From: Allobogoriella deserti | Lineage (GTDB): Bacteria > Actinomycetota > Actinomycetes > Actinomycetales > Actinomycetaceae | NCBI RefSeq assembly: GCF_042680605.1 | Contig: NZ_JBHUEE010000005.1 | Span: 1 to 64,000, forward strand | DNA length: 64,000 bases | Reading direction: 5' to 3' | In this document: one piece after another, positions 7,798 through 15,994 of the stretch | Layout: each line of letters begins with the position of its first letter | Numbering within the stretch: the first letter of the stretch is position 1 | Notes under the pieces: generated by a model | Told to the model about the DNA's origin: nothing | The model's database searches: none | The model's input: only the letters and a program-made list of their open reading frames with translations | Program-made: the position numbers and the translations under genes

Positions 7798-8952
7798 ATG
7801 AGTACCTCATCCGACCTCGAGCTCCTCACCGGTCCCACGGCCGCCGAACTGCCGCCGGCTGCCGAGTTGGCCGGCCGCTTCCCGCTCACCGCGAACCCGG
7901 CGCCGGCCGACGCGGAGACGTACCGGCGATGCATGGATGCCCTGGCTTTCGGTGTCTCTTTCACCGATCACATGGTCCGCGCCACGTGGACACCGCAGTC
8001 CGGTTGGCGGGGCCGGCGCACAGGCCCGTACGAGCCGTTGACGCTTTCACCGGCTGCGGCGGTGCTGCACTACGCCCAGGAGATCTTCGAAGGCCTCAAG
8101 GCCTACCGCCACCAGGACGGCTCGGTCTGGACGTTCCGCCCGGGCTTCAACGCGGCCCGGATGAACGCCTCGGCACGGCGCCTCGCGCTGCCCGAACTGC
8201 CCGAGGAGGACTTCGTCGCGTCCCTCGCGGCGCTGGTCGCCGCCGACGAACGCTGGGTCCCCGCCACGCCCGGGGCCAGCCTCTACCTGCGGCCCTTCAT
8301 GATCGCCACCGAACCGTTTCTCGGGGTGCGGCCCGCGCACGAGGTCGAATACCTCGTCATCGCCTCGCCCGTCGGCCCCTACTTCGTCAACGGCTTCCAG
8401 CCGGTCGAAATCTGGGTCTCCCAGCACCACCACCGCGCGGGTGCCGGCGGGATGGGTGCCGCCAAGACCGGGGGTAACTACGCCGCCTCGCTCCTGCCGC
8501 AGCAGGAGGCCGGGGAGAAGGGCTTCGCCCAGGTCTGTTTCCTGGACGCCGCCACCAACTCCTATCTCGAGGAGCTCGGTGGGATGAACCTCTTCGTCGT
8601 CCACCGGGACGGCAGCCTGCGGACGCCGTCGTTGACCGGGACGATCCTGGAGGGCGGCACCCGTGGCGCCATCATCGAACTCCTCCGGGACGCCGGGCGT
8701 GAGGTGCGTGAGGACACGATCTATCTGGACGAGCTCCGCAGTCAGTTGCGCTCGGGCGAGGTTGTGGAGATGTTCGCCTGCGGCACCGCGGCGGTGCTGA
8801 CCCCGATCGGCCGGCTGGCGGGGGCGGACTGGGACGCCGTCGTCGGTGACGGCGCTGCCGGACCGGTGACGACCGGGCTCTACGAGGAACTGACCGCGAT
8901 CCAGTACGGACGGCGGCCGGATCCGCACGACTGGATGTACCGGCTCGTCTGA
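7798..8952 (+). CDS. ilvE: Branched-chain amino acid aminotransferase
   Basis: PLP enzyme (fold type IV) performing the final transamination to valine, leucine and isoleucine with glutamate as donor. The 384-residue length and sequence fit the class that includes mycobacterial IlvE. K223 in GAAKTGGNYAAS is the Schiff-base lysine, and YLEELGGMN..., GTILEGGTR and FACGTAAVLTPIG form the PLP/substrate pocket. A D-amino-acid transaminase role is unlikely given the length and pathway context. A convergent methyltransferase follows 23 nt after its stop. Confidence 0.94.
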   Translation: MSTSSDLELLTGPTAAELPPAAELAGRFPLTANPAPADAETYRRCMDALAFGVSFTDHMVRATWTPQSGWRGRRTGPYEPLTLSPAAAVLHYAQEIFEGLKAYRHQDGSVWTFRPGFNAARMNASARRLALPELPEEDFVASLAALVAADERWVPATPGASLYLRPFMIATEPFLGVRPAHEVEYLVIASPVGPYFVNGFQPVEIWVSQHHHRAGAGGMGAAKTGGNYAASLLPQQEAGEKGFAQVCFLDAATNSYLEELGGMNLFVVHRDGSLRTPSLTGTILEGGTRGAIIELLRDAGREVREDTIYLDELRSQLRSGEVVEMFACGTAAVLTPIGRLAGADWDAVVGDGAAGPVTTGLYEELTAIQYGRRPDPHDWMYRLV

Positions 8953-8975
8953 ACCGTTCGCCGGCAGTGTGGCTC

Positions 8976-9704
8976 TCAGGCGGGCCTGCGCCAGATGGAG
9001 ACGTGACCGGCGGAGTCGCCGGTGAACGCGCTCCGGTCCCAGTCGGCGTACCGGGCCTCGAACTCGAGGCCGGCGAGCCGAGCCATGAGGTCGCACTCGG
9101 CCGGCCACAGAAAACGGTGCTCGCTGAGGCCGTGGTGACCGGTCTGCGGCCAGTAGTGGTGGGAGGTCAGGCGCTGGCTCGCCAAGTCGTAGGTGTCGAA
9201 GCCCAGGTGCTGCTCCGAGATCTCGAACGGCGCCGCCAGCTGCCCGGGCGGTAGCCGCCGCAACGCGGGCACGCCGAGCTCGATGACGAACCGCCCGCCC
9301 GGGGACAGGTGCCGGGCCGCGTTCCGGAAGCACTCCACCTGCTCGTCCTGGGTGAGCAGGTTCGAGATCGTGTTGAACACGAGGTACACGAGTGAGAACT
9401 CGCCAGGAACCCGGGCGGTGGCCATGTCCCCGATGACCACCGGCAGCGATTCGGCGCCGGCCTTCGCCCGGAGCTGGGCCGCCATGGGCTCCGAGAGCTC
9501 GATTCCGGTCACGGGCACGCCGCGTTCGGCGAGCGCCAGACCGACCCGGCCCGTGCCGATCGCGAACTCCAACGCTCGGCCACCGTCTGCCAGCTCGGCC
9601 AGGAGATCCACGGTCGGGCCGAGCATCTCGGGGGAGAACAGGTCCGCCGTCGTCTCGTCGTACCGGCGGGCCGCCTCCTCGTCCCAGACCTGACTGTTCG
9701 TCAT
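8976..9704 (-). CDS. Class I SAM-dependent methyltransferase
   Basis: The 242-residue protein has a Rossmann methyltransferase fold: motif I LEFAIGTGRVGLALAERG near residues 48-65, an acidic GIELSEPM loop, and GDMATARVPGEFSLVYLVFN as motif II. It resembles methyltransferases acting on small molecules, but the substrate is not evident. ATG 9704 is chosen because CACGCT ends 6 nt upstream on the minus strand, in the leaderless arrangement. It is convergent with ilvE and divergent from the cimA leader; no functional link to either is visible. Confidence 0.85.
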   Translation of the reverse strand: MTNSQVWDEEAARRYDETTADLFSPEMLGPTVDLLAELADGGRALEFAIGTGRVGLALAERGVPVTGIELSEPMAAQLRAKAGAESLPVVIGDMATARVPGEFSLVYLVFNTISNLLTQDEQVECFRNAARHLSPGGRFVIELGVPALRRLPPGQLAAPFEISEQHLGFDTYDLASQRLTSHHYWPQTGHHGLSEHRFLWPAECDLMARLAGLEFEARYADWDRSAFTGDSAGHVSIWRRPA

Positions 9705-9850
9705 GGCGCCAGCGTGCTCGGCTCCGCGTTCGGTGTCGACGGATTTCCCGCAGGGCCGGCCCCGGGCGTGCCAGGACGGACGCACTCGAGCTCGACGAGC
9801 GACCGAGGCTCGTCCGCACCTTGGACAGCTGGTCCGGGAGCTGGACGTTG

Positions 9851-9859
9851 TGGCATACT
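9851..9859 (+). promoter_or_regulatory. cimA leader promoter, extended -10
   Basis: TGGCATACT is an extended -10 (TG-N-CATACT) ending 7 nt before the leader GTG at 9867, so the RNA should begin at or next to the start codon. A -35 is not clear. Confidence 0.5.
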
Positions 9860-9866
9860 GCCTGGC

Positions 9867-9896
9867 GTGACGCAGTTCCGGCTTATTATCGGCTAG
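9867..9896 (+). CDS. cimA leader peptide (MTQFRLIIG)
   Basis: A nine-codon GTG-initiated ORF ending Leu-Ile-Ile-Gly, using CTT and ATT codons that are rare in this GC-rich genome. It is followed by a hairpin touching its stop codon and then by a terminator. The Ile codons fit control of an isoleucine-pathway enzyme by isoleucyl-tRNA charging. Assignment is from composition and architecture. Confidence 0.82.
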   Translation: MTQFRLIIG

Positions 9897-9923
9897 CGCA
9901 TCGGGCACACCCGCTCGATGCGC
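9896..9923 (+). promoter_or_regulatory. Pause-type hairpin of the cimA leader
   Basis: GCGCATCG (9896-9903) pairs perfectly with CGATGCGC (9916-9923). The first base is the last base of the leader TAG. The stop and stem start read TAGCGC, as in the ilvB leader, and the loop contains the same CACCCGCTCG (9908-9917). Confidence 0.7.
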
Positions 9924-9952
9924 AGACCTCCCGCACCCCGGGGGGTCTTTTT
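9924..9952 (+). terminator. cimA attenuator terminator
   Basis: AGACCTCCC (9924-9932) pairs with GGGGGGTCT (9940-9948) with one G-U pair, running into a T5 tract (9948-9952). It lies about 120 nt upstream of cimA. The intervening 9953-10070 holds only the untranslated leader and the cimA ribosome-binding site. Confidence 0.85.
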
Positions 9953-10070
9953 GTTGCCGGAACCACCGCCTCCGGCAACGTCGCCGGCAGGAGAGTCCTG
10001 ACCGGCACCGATACCGGCAGCACCCCGCCGGAGAGCCGGGCGGCGTCGCCAGTGATGCCGGAGGAGCACG

Positions 10071-11699
10071 ATGGAGACCCAAGCCGAGGCCGTGACACCC
10101 GCGCCGAGCACCGCCGGGACCGTCGAGATCTACGACACGACCTTGCGCGACGGAGCACAGCAGGAGGGCATGAACCTCTCTGTCGCCGACAAGGTCGCCA
10201 TCGCCGCGCTGCTGGACGAACTGGGCGTCGACTACATCGAGGGCGGGTGGCCCGGTGCCGTGCCCAAGGACACCGAGTTCTTCGCGCGGGCGGCCAAGGA
10301 ACTCGACCTTCGCCACGCCCGTCTGGCCGCCTTCGGCGCGACCTGTCGCGCCGGCGCCCAACCTCACGAGGACCCCCAGGTCCAGGCGCTGGTGGATTCC
10401 GAGGCGTCGGTCATCACGTTGGTCGCCAAGTCCGACATCCGCCACGTCGAACGTGCGCTACGTACCGACGGCCAGGAGAACCTCCGAATGATCGCCGCTA
10501 CCGTGCGGTATCTCGCCGGGCTCGGCCGCGAGGTGGTCGTCGATGCCGAGCACTTCTTCGACGGCTACCGCTACGACGGCGAGTACGCGCTGGCCTGCGT
10601 CCAGGCCGCCTTCGACGCCGGAGCCACGACCGTCGTCCTGTGCGACACGAACGGCGGCATGCTGCCGCACCTGGTCACCGAGATCGTCACCGACGTGCGT
10701 GCCCGCACCACCGGGCGGCTCGGGATGCACGCCCACAACGACTCCGGCTGCGCCGTGGCCAACACGCTCGCGGCCGTCGCCGCGGGCGCGGAACACATCC
10801 AGGGAACGGTCAACGGTTACGGCGAGCGCACCGGCAACGCCGACCTGGTCACCTGCGCCGCCAATCTGGACCTCAAGCTCGACGCGGTCCGGCTGCCCGG
10901 ACTTGCCGAGGCAAGCCGGATCGCGCACGCCATCTCCGAGATCACGAACATCGCGCCGCACCCGCGCCAGCCGTATGTCGGCGCGTCCGCCTTCGCCCAC
11001 AAGGCCGGTCTGCACGCCTCCGCGATCCGGGTGGACCCGGATCTGTACCAGCACATCGATCCGGTGGCGGTCGGCAACGACATGCGCATGCTCGTCTCCG
11101 AGATGGCCGGCCGTGCCTCCATCGAACTCAAGGGCCGCGAGCTCGGGTTCGATCTGTCCGGCCAGCCGGAACTGCTCCAGCGCATCACCACCCGCGTCAA
11201 GGCCGCCGAGGCCGGTGGATACACCTACGACGCCGCCGACGCCTCCTTCGAGCTACTGCTCCGCGCCGAGCTCGACGGCGGCCGCGGCCCGCGGTTCTTC
11301 GAGGTCGAGAGCTGGCGCACGTTCGTCGAGCACCGCCCGGACGCCGGCCCGACGGCGGCGGACTCCGAGGCCACAGTCAAGCTGCGTACCGGACACGGCC
11401 GCACCATCAGCACCGGGGAGGGCAACGGCCCCGTCAACGCCCTCGACCACGCGCTCCGCGGCGCCCTGCTGGGGACCTACCCGGAGATCGAGGACTTCGA
11501 GCTCATCGACTACAAGGTCCGGATTCTCGACTCGCAGCAGGGCACCGACGCCACGATCCGGGTACTCATCGACACCTCGGACGGCGTGGACAGCTGGTCC
11601 ACGGTCGGCGTCGGGACGAACATCATCGAGGCGAGCTGGGAGGCGCTGACCGACTCGGTGACCTGGGGTCTGCTGCACCGTGGCGTGGAGCCTCGCTGA
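10071..11699 (+). CDS. cimA: (R)-citramalate synthase
   Basis: Condenses acetyl-CoA with pyruvate to citramalate, the entry to threonine-independent isoleucine synthesis. The 542-residue protein has an HMGL-like TIM barrel (DTTLRDGAQQEGMN at 22-35, HAHNDSGCAVAN and NGYGERTGNADL) and a C-terminal LeuA dimerisation/allosteric domain from about residue 410. Citramalate synthase is preferred over 2-isopropylmalate synthase because of the DTTLRDGAQQ/EGGWPGAVPKD pattern and the Ile-rich leader. GGAGGAG precedes the ATG. It should be feedback-inhibited by isoleucine, as for the family. Confidence 0.92.
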   Translation: METQAEAVTPAPSTAGTVEIYDTTLRDGAQQEGMNLSVADKVAIAALLDELGVDYIEGGWPGAVPKDTEFFARAAKELDLRHARLAAFGATCRAGAQPHEDPQVQALVDSEASVITLVAKSDIRHVERALRTDGQENLRMIAATVRYLAGLGREVVVDAEHFFDGYRYDGEYALACVQAAFDAGATTVVLCDTNGGMLPHLVTEIVTDVRARTTGRLGMHAHNDSGCAVANTLAAVAAGAEHIQGTVNGYGERTGNADLVTCAANLDLKLDAVRLPGLAEASRIAHAISEITNIAPHPRQPYVGASAFAHKAGLHASAIRVDPDLYQHIDPVAVGNDMRMLVSEMAGRASIELKGRELGFDLSGQPELLQRITTRVKAAEAGGYTYDAADASFELLLRAELDGGRGPRFFEVESWRTFVEHRPDAGPTAADSEATVKLRTGHGRTISTGEGNGPVNALDHALRGALLGTYPEIEDFELIDYKVRILDSQQGTDATIRVLIDTSDGVDSWSTVGVGTNIIEASWEALTDSVTWGLLHRGVEPR

Positions 11700-11807
11700 C
11701 CGGTGCTGTCGGTCGCGGGCCGGGATCCGCGCCTCGACCGCCACCGTCGCGCGCAGCAGGCGAACCGGTGCCCCGCACCGCGGCGGGCCCCGACGTAGGC
11801 TGGCGGA

Positions 11808-12854
11808 GTGCACGGTGAGTACAAGGTCCCCGGTGGCAAACTCGTCGTGGCCGACGTCGACGTCGAGGACGGGCGGCTGGCACGGGTCCGGATCTCCGGC
11901 GACTTCTTCCTCGAACCGGACAGCGCGTTGGAGGATATCGACGCCGCCCTGACGGGCATGCCCGAGTCCGCCACCGCCGCCCAGCTCGCCCAGTCCGTCT
12001 CCGGCACGCTCGACGGCGCCACCATGATGGGCTTCGGCCCCGACGCCGTCGGGATCGCCGTCCGGCGTGCGCTCGGCCGGGCGACGAGCTGGAGCGACCA
12101 CACCTTCGACGTCGTCCACGGCGAGGCGATTCACCCGGCGCTGAACGTGGCGCTCGACCAGGTCATCCCCGAGGAGGTCGCCGCCGGCCGCCGCGGCCCG
12201 ACCCTGCGGATCTGGGAGTGGAACTCGCCGCTCGTGGTGATCGGGTCCTTCCAGTCGGTTCGCAACGAGGTCGACGAGGACGGCCTGCGCCGGCACGACA
12301 TGATGGTGGTACGGCGCATCTCCGGCGGCGGGGCGATGTTCATGGAGGCCGGCAACTGCATCACGTACTCCCTCGTGGTGCCCGAGTCCCTCGTCGAGGG
12401 GCTCACCTTCGAGCAGTCCTACGCCTTCCTCGACGACTGGGTCCTCGGTGCCCTCGCCGACGTCGGTGTACGGGCCCGCTACGTCCCGCTGAACGACATC
12501 GCCTCGGAGCAGGGCAAGATCGGCGGCGCCGCACAGAAGCGGTTCGCCTCCGGCGTCGTGCTCCATCACGTGACCATGTCCTACGACATCGACGCCGACA
12601 AGATGCTCGACGTGCTCCGTATCGGCCGCGAGAAGCTCTCGGACAAGGGCACGACCAGCGCCAACAAGCGCGTGGACCCGATGCGCTCACAGACCGGGAT
12701 GGCGCGCGAGGACATCATCGCCGCCTTCCTGGAGCACTTCCGTGGCCGGTACCGCACCCGCGAGTCCGAGATCACCTCTGCCGAGCTCGCCCGGGCCCAC
12801 GAGCTCATGGAGACCAAATTCCTGTCCCGGGAATGGACCTACCGCGTGCCGTAG
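11808..12854 (+). CDS. lplA: Lipoate-protein ligase with permuted accessory domain
   Basis: Attaches lipoate (or octanoate) to lipoyl domains of 2-oxoacid dehydrogenases and GcvH. Residues about 100-348 form the BPL/LplA catalytic fold: WEWNSPLVVIGSFQ, VVRRISGGGAMFMEAGNCITYS (the RR.SGGG motif) and GKIGGAAQKR with the acyl-AMP lysine. Residues about 1-85 (KVPGGKLV...ISGDFFLEPD) match the small lipoate-ligase C-terminal/LplB accessory domain, here placed N-terminally; in E. coli LplA it is C-terminal. The start is GTG 11808, 6 nt after TAGGCT (11796-11801), which suggests a leaderless mRNA. Confidence 0.88.
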   Translation: MHGEYKVPGGKLVVADVDVEDGRLARVRISGDFFLEPDSALEDIDAALTGMPESATAAQLAQSVSGTLDGATMMGFGPDAVGIAVRRALGRATSWSDHTFDVVHGEAIHPALNVALDQVIPEEVAAGRRGPTLRIWEWNSPLVVIGSFQSVRNEVDEDGLRRHDMMVVRRISGGGAMFMEAGNCITYSLVVPESLVEGLTFEQSYAFLDDWVLGALADVGVRARYVPLNDIASEQGKIGGAAQKRFASGVVLHHVTMSYDIDADKMLDVLRIGREKLSDKGTTSANKRVDPMRSQTGMAREDIIAAFLEHFRGRYRTRESEITSAELARAHELMETKFLSREWTYRVP

Positions 12855-12917
12855 TGCGTGCGGTCACCGCGGAATTGACCTTTTCCGCCGGGCGGCCCGG
12901 CCGCCACGATGGAGCGC

Positions 12918-13688
12918 GTGCGTACCTTCGACGAGCTCGTGACCGAGGCAGCGGCCGCCGACGTCTCCGGGTGGGGATTCGACTGGCTCGAGAGCCGGGC
13001 GCGCGAGGAACGCCCGCCATGGGGATATGCGCGGTTGATGGCCGATCGGCTGGCCCGAGTCGGCTCCGCGCTGGATGTCGACACCGGTGGTGGGGAGGTG
13101 CTCGACGCCGCGCCGGTGCTGCCGCCGCGGATGGTGGCGGTCGAAGGCTGGCCCCCCAATCTCGCCCGAGCGCGTGAGCGTCTCGGGCCGCGCGGGGTCG
13201 AGGTGCTGCCCCCGGACGACGGTGGAGCCTTCCCGGTCGCCGACGCCTCCGTCGAGCTCGTCACCAGCCGCCACCCGGTCCGGCCAGCCTGGTCGGAGAT
13301 CGCCCGGGTGCTGGCCCCGGGCGGGAGCTACCTGGCCCAGCACGTCGGCCCGGCGTCGGCGTTCGAGCTCATCGAGTTCTTCCTCGGTCCCCAAACGCAC
13401 GCACGCACGGCCCGCGATCCCGCGGCGGAGGCGGACGAGGCGCGCGCGGCCGGGCTCGAGGTCGTCGATCTGCGCACCGCACGGCTGCGCATGGAGTTCT
13501 ACGACGTCGGCGCGGTCGTCTGGACCCTGCGCAAGTGCGTGTGGTGGGTCCCCGACTTCACGGTCGATCGCTACCGCGACCGGCTTCAGGACCTCGACGC
13601 CATGATCCGCGCCGACGGGGCGTTCGTCGCGCACTCGACCCGGCACCTGATCGAGGCGCGCAGGATCGACAAGTCGGCACGGCGATGA
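12918..13688 (+). CDS. SAM-dependent methyltransferase-like protein
   Basis: The 256-residue protein is a predicted class I methyltransferase: motif I ALDVDTGGGEVLDAAP near residues 48-63, a VAVEGWPPN acidic loop, and WSEIARVLAPGGSYLAQHVG near 128-147. Related actinobacterial proteins are annotated only as methyltransferases; the substrate is unknown. GTG 12918 is chosen because CACGAT ends 7 nt before it; an in-frame ATG at 12909 has no ribosome-binding site. The last codons (DKSARR and the stop) are made by the first unit of a 19-nt repeat array that continues downstream. Confidence 0.72.
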   Translation: MRTFDELVTEAAAADVSGWGFDWLESRAREERPPWGYARLMADRLARVGSALDVDTGGGEVLDAAPVLPPRMVAVEGWPPNLARARERLGPRGVEVLPPDDGGAFPVADASVELVTSRHPVRPAWSEIARVLAPGGSYLAQHVGPASAFELIEFFLGPQTHARTARDPAAEADEARAAGLEVVDLRTARLRMEFYDVGAVVWTLRKCVWWVPDFTVDRYRDRLQDLDAMIRADGAFVAHSTRHLIEARRIDKSARR

Positions 13689-13715
13689 CGAGTCGGCACA
13701 GGAGTGACGACTCGG
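13664..13715 (+). repeat. 19-nt intergenic repeat array, copy 1
   Basis: Two to three degenerate tandem units of consensus rATGACGAGTCGGCACAnG. The first unit overlaps the end of the methyltransferase gene, and the array runs into the gap before yggS. The same element occurs at 36062-36113 and was not seen elsewhere in the window. Confidence 0.7.
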
Positions 13716-13729
13716 TGGGGCAGCGGCGG

Positions 13730-14479
13730 TCAGGGGGCCGGTCGCGGGCCGAAGACAGCGGTGCCGAGCCGGACCATGGTGGCGCCGGCGGCCACCGCGG
13801 TCTCGAGGTCCGCACTCATCCCCATCGACAGCTCGCCGGCCCCGTCCGTCCCCGGTGCGCCGGAGGCGAGGATCTCGGCCCGCAGCGCGGCCAGGTCGTC
13901 GTAGGAGGCACGGACCACGGCCTCCTCCGGCGTGTGCGCACCGATCGTCATCAGCCCGCGTAGCCGCAGGTGCTTCAGCCGGCCGACCGCGGAGGCGAGC
14001 TCGACGGCTCGCTCCGGCGCCACGCCGGCCTTCGTCGCCTCGCCGGACGTGTTCACCTGCACCATGACGTCCAGCGGCTCGGGCGGCGCGCCGTCGGCCG
14101 CCCGTCGCGAGACGGCGGCATCGAGCTTGTCCGCCAGCCGCAGGGAGTCCACGGTCTGCACGCAGCCTGCCCAGCGCAGGACCTGGTTGATCTTGTTGGT
14201 CTGCAGATGCCCGATGAAGTGCATCTCGTGCGGCGGCGTGCCCGGCTCGGCCAGTGCCGGGCCCGTGGCCGCAAGCTCCTGTGCCCGGTTGTGCCCGAGC
14301 AGATCCGCACCGGCCTCGACGACGGCGCGCACCACGTCGGCGGACTGGGTCTTGACGGCCAGGAGCAGGCGGACCTCACCCGGGTCACGACCGGCCGCGC
14401 GGGCGGCGTCGGCCACACGTTGCCGTGCCGACGCGAGATTCGCAGCCAGTTGCCCGGTGTCGATGTGCTCGCCTACCAC
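13730..14479 (-). CDS. YggS/PROSC-family PLP homeostasis protein
   Basis: A 249-residue alanine-racemase N-terminal-like TIM barrel that binds PLP and buffers free PLP and amino/keto-acid pools. The PLP lysine is in LLLAVKTQSADVVRAVVEAG, and the family signatures LLGHNRAQEL, HFIGHLQTNKINQV and LSMGMSADLETAVAAGATMVRLGTAVFG are present. The start is GTG 14479: TACGCT ends 7 nt upstream on the minus strand, and no upstream in-frame ATG precedes a ribosome-binding site. It is divergent from the HhH-GPD gene; the short gap carries both -10 elements. Confidence 0.9.
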   Translation of the reverse strand: MVGEHIDTGQLAANLASARQRVADAARAAGRDPGEVRLLLAVKTQSADVVRAVVEAGADLLGHNRAQELAATGPALAEPGTPPHEMHFIGHLQTNKINQVLRWAGCVQTVDSLRLADKLDAAVSRRAADGAPPEPLDVMVQVNTSGEATKAGVAPERAVELASAVGRLKHLRLRGLMTIGAHTPEEAVVRASYDDLAALRAEILASGAPGTDGAGELSMGMSADLETAVAAGATMVRLGTAVFGPRPAP

Positions 14480-14521
14480 GCGGCAGAGCGTACCGGCGCC
14501 CGGCAGTGGCAGACTCGACTC

Positions 14522-15136
14522 ATGACGCGCCTGCACATCACCGGCGACGAGGACGCCGACACCCTCCTCAGCGAGGACCCTCTCGCATTGCTCATCGGGA
14601 TGCTGCTCGACCAGCAGGTCGCGATGGAGACCGCGTTCGCGGGTCCGCACAAGCTCGCCGAGCGCCTCGGCGGCCTCGACGCCCACCGGCTCGCCACCAT
14701 CAACCCGGACGAGCTCGCCGAGGTCTGCCGTACCCCTCCTGCCGTGCACCGGTACCCGGGCTCGATGGCCGGCCGGATCCAGACCCTGTGCGCCGCCGTC
14801 GTCGCCGACTACGACGGCGACGCCGCCGTCATCTGGACCCGGGACGACCCCGACGGTCGCGAGATCCTCCGCCGCCTGAAGGCCCTGCCAGGGTTCGGCG
14901 CCCAGAAGGCCCAGATCTTCCTCGCCCTGCTCGGCAAGCAGCGCGGACTCCAAGCTCCCGGGTGGCGTGAGGCCGCGGGGGCCTATGGCGAGGACGGCGC
15001 CTTCCGCTCGGTGGCCGACATCGTCGACGCCGACTCCCTGACGAAGGTCCGGGAGACGAAGCGCGCGGCCAAGGCGGCCGCCAAGGCCGCGAAGGCGACC
15101 AAGGCGAACCAGCCCGCCGCCTCTGCCGGCTCCTGA
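14522..15136 (+). CDS. HhH-GPD family base-excision-repair-like protein
   Basis: The 204-residue protein resembles an actinobacterial HhH-GPD group: LLIGMLLDQQVAMETAFAGP near residues 22-41 and a helix-hairpin-helix LKALPGFGAQKAQIFLALLG near 118-137. A low-complexity Lys/Ala-rich tail (residues about 180-204) resembles nucleic-acid-binding tails. The glycosylase catalytic Asp and Fe-S Cys residues of MutY/Nth are not evident, so activity is uncertain. ATG 14522 follows CAGACT at 6 nt. crcB starts 9 nt downstream, so these are probably co-transcribed. Confidence 0.75.
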   Translation: MTRLHITGDEDADTLLSEDPLALLIGMLLDQQVAMETAFAGPHKLAERLGGLDAHRLATINPDELAEVCRTPPAVHRYPGSMAGRIQTLCAAVVADYDGDAAVIWTRDDPDGREILRRLKALPGFGAQKAQIFLALLGKQRGLQAPGWREAAGAYGEDGAFRSVADIVDADSLTKVRETKRAAKAAAKAAKATKANQPAASAGS

Positions 15137-15144
15137 GCGGCCAC

Positions 15145-15627
15145 ATGACCGCGCTATCGCCAGCCCGCCACCGGAACCTCGACGTCTACGCCGTCATCGC
15201 CCTCGGCGGCGCCGCGGGGGCCGCCGCCCGCTACGGCCTGTCCGTCCTCGTGCCCGAGGGCGGGGCGGGCGTGTGGGGCACATGGGTGGCGAACGTCGCC
15301 GGATGCCTGGCCATCGGGGTGCTCATGGGAGTGATCGACCTGGCCGGAACCCCGCACCGGCTGCTCCGCCCGTTCGTCGGGGTCGGCGTGCTCGGCGGCA
15401 TGACCACCTTCTCCACATACGCAGTCGAGATCGGTCGCCTGGTCACCGCCGGTGAGGCGGGGACCGCCCTCCTCTATCTCGCCGGCACCCTCGTGACGGC
15501 GCTCGCCGGCGTCGTGGCCGGACTCGCCGCCGTTCAGGGCATCGCCGGCCGCGCCCGCCGTGGCCCCCGACCCGCCTCAGACGCCCCCGCACCGAACCCT
15601 GGAGCTGGTGACGATGAGACCTGGTGA
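15145..15627 (+). CDS. crcB: Fluoride ion exporter CrcB/Fluc, subunit 1
   Basis: Small four-helix membrane protein of the Fluc family, which form dual-topology or heterodimeric fluoride channels. The 160 residues contain the GGAAGAAARYGLS first-helix motif, TWVANVAGCLAIG and the signature GGMTTFSTYAVEIGR with the polar Thr/Ser track. The tail after residue about 135 is hydrophilic and divergent. It overlaps the DUF190 gene, which in turn overlaps a second crcB, making a compact three-gene cassette. No fluoride riboswitch was recognised upstream. Confidence 0.92.
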   Translation: MTALSPARHRNLDVYAVIALGGAAGAAARYGLSVLVPEGGAGVWGTWVANVAGCLAIGVLMGVIDLAGTPHRLLRPFVGVGVLGGMTTFSTYAVEIGRLVTAGEAGTALLYLAGTLVTALAGVVAGLAAVQGIAGRARRGPRPASDAPAPNPGAGDDETW

Positions 15628-15994
15628 CGCGGTGCAACGCCTGACGGTCTTCGTCGGCGAGGCCGACCAGTGGAAGCACCGGCCGGTCTACTCCGAGATC
15701 GTCCAGCGTGCCCACGATTTCGGGCTTTCCGGTGCCGCCGTCTTCCGCGGCCTGGAGGGGTACGGCGCGCTGCACCGCATCCACACCTCTCGCATCCTGA
15801 GCCTCAGCGAGGACCTGCCGGTCGCCGTCGTCATCGTGGACGAGGCGGAGAAGATCCAGGCGTTCCTGCCCCGACTGGAAGGGCTGGTGACCGCCGGGCT
15901 GGCGATCGTGGACGACGTCACCGTCGTCCACGCCTTCGGCAAGCGCCACAACGGTGGGCAGACGGATCGGGCGGGCCGCGGGACCGAGTCGTGA
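15614..15994 (+). CDS. DUF190 protein of the fluoride cassette
   Basis: The 126-residue cytoplasmic protein of the DUF190 family (LTVFVGEADQWKHRPVYSEI, GLSGAAVFRGLEGYG, LPVAVVIVDEAEKIQAFLP), with a ferredoxin-like, PII-resembling fold by family knowledge. ATG 15614 with GGAG at 15601-15604 is preferred; it lies inside the end of crcB (14-nt overlap). Its stop overlaps the next crcB as GTGA. Translational coupling between two Fluc subunits suggests a regulatory or assembly role in fluoride export; biochemical function is unknown. Confidence 0.88.
   Translation: MRPGDAVQRLTVFVGEADQWKHRPVYSEIVQRAHDFGLSGAAVFRGLEGYGALHRIHTSRILSLSEDLPVAVVIVDEAEKIQAFLPRLEGLVTAGLAIVDDVTVVHAFGKRHNGGQTDRAGRGTES

Noticed and set aside
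12909..12917. ATG 12909 as start of the methyltransferase
   Set aside because: No ribosome-binding site; GTG 12918 follows CACGAT by 7 nt and fits the leaderless pattern, so it was used instead.
15100..15145. Possible fluoride riboswitch before crcB
   Set aside because: Only 9 nt separate the previous gene from crcB, and the conserved fluoride-aptamer elements are not seen.
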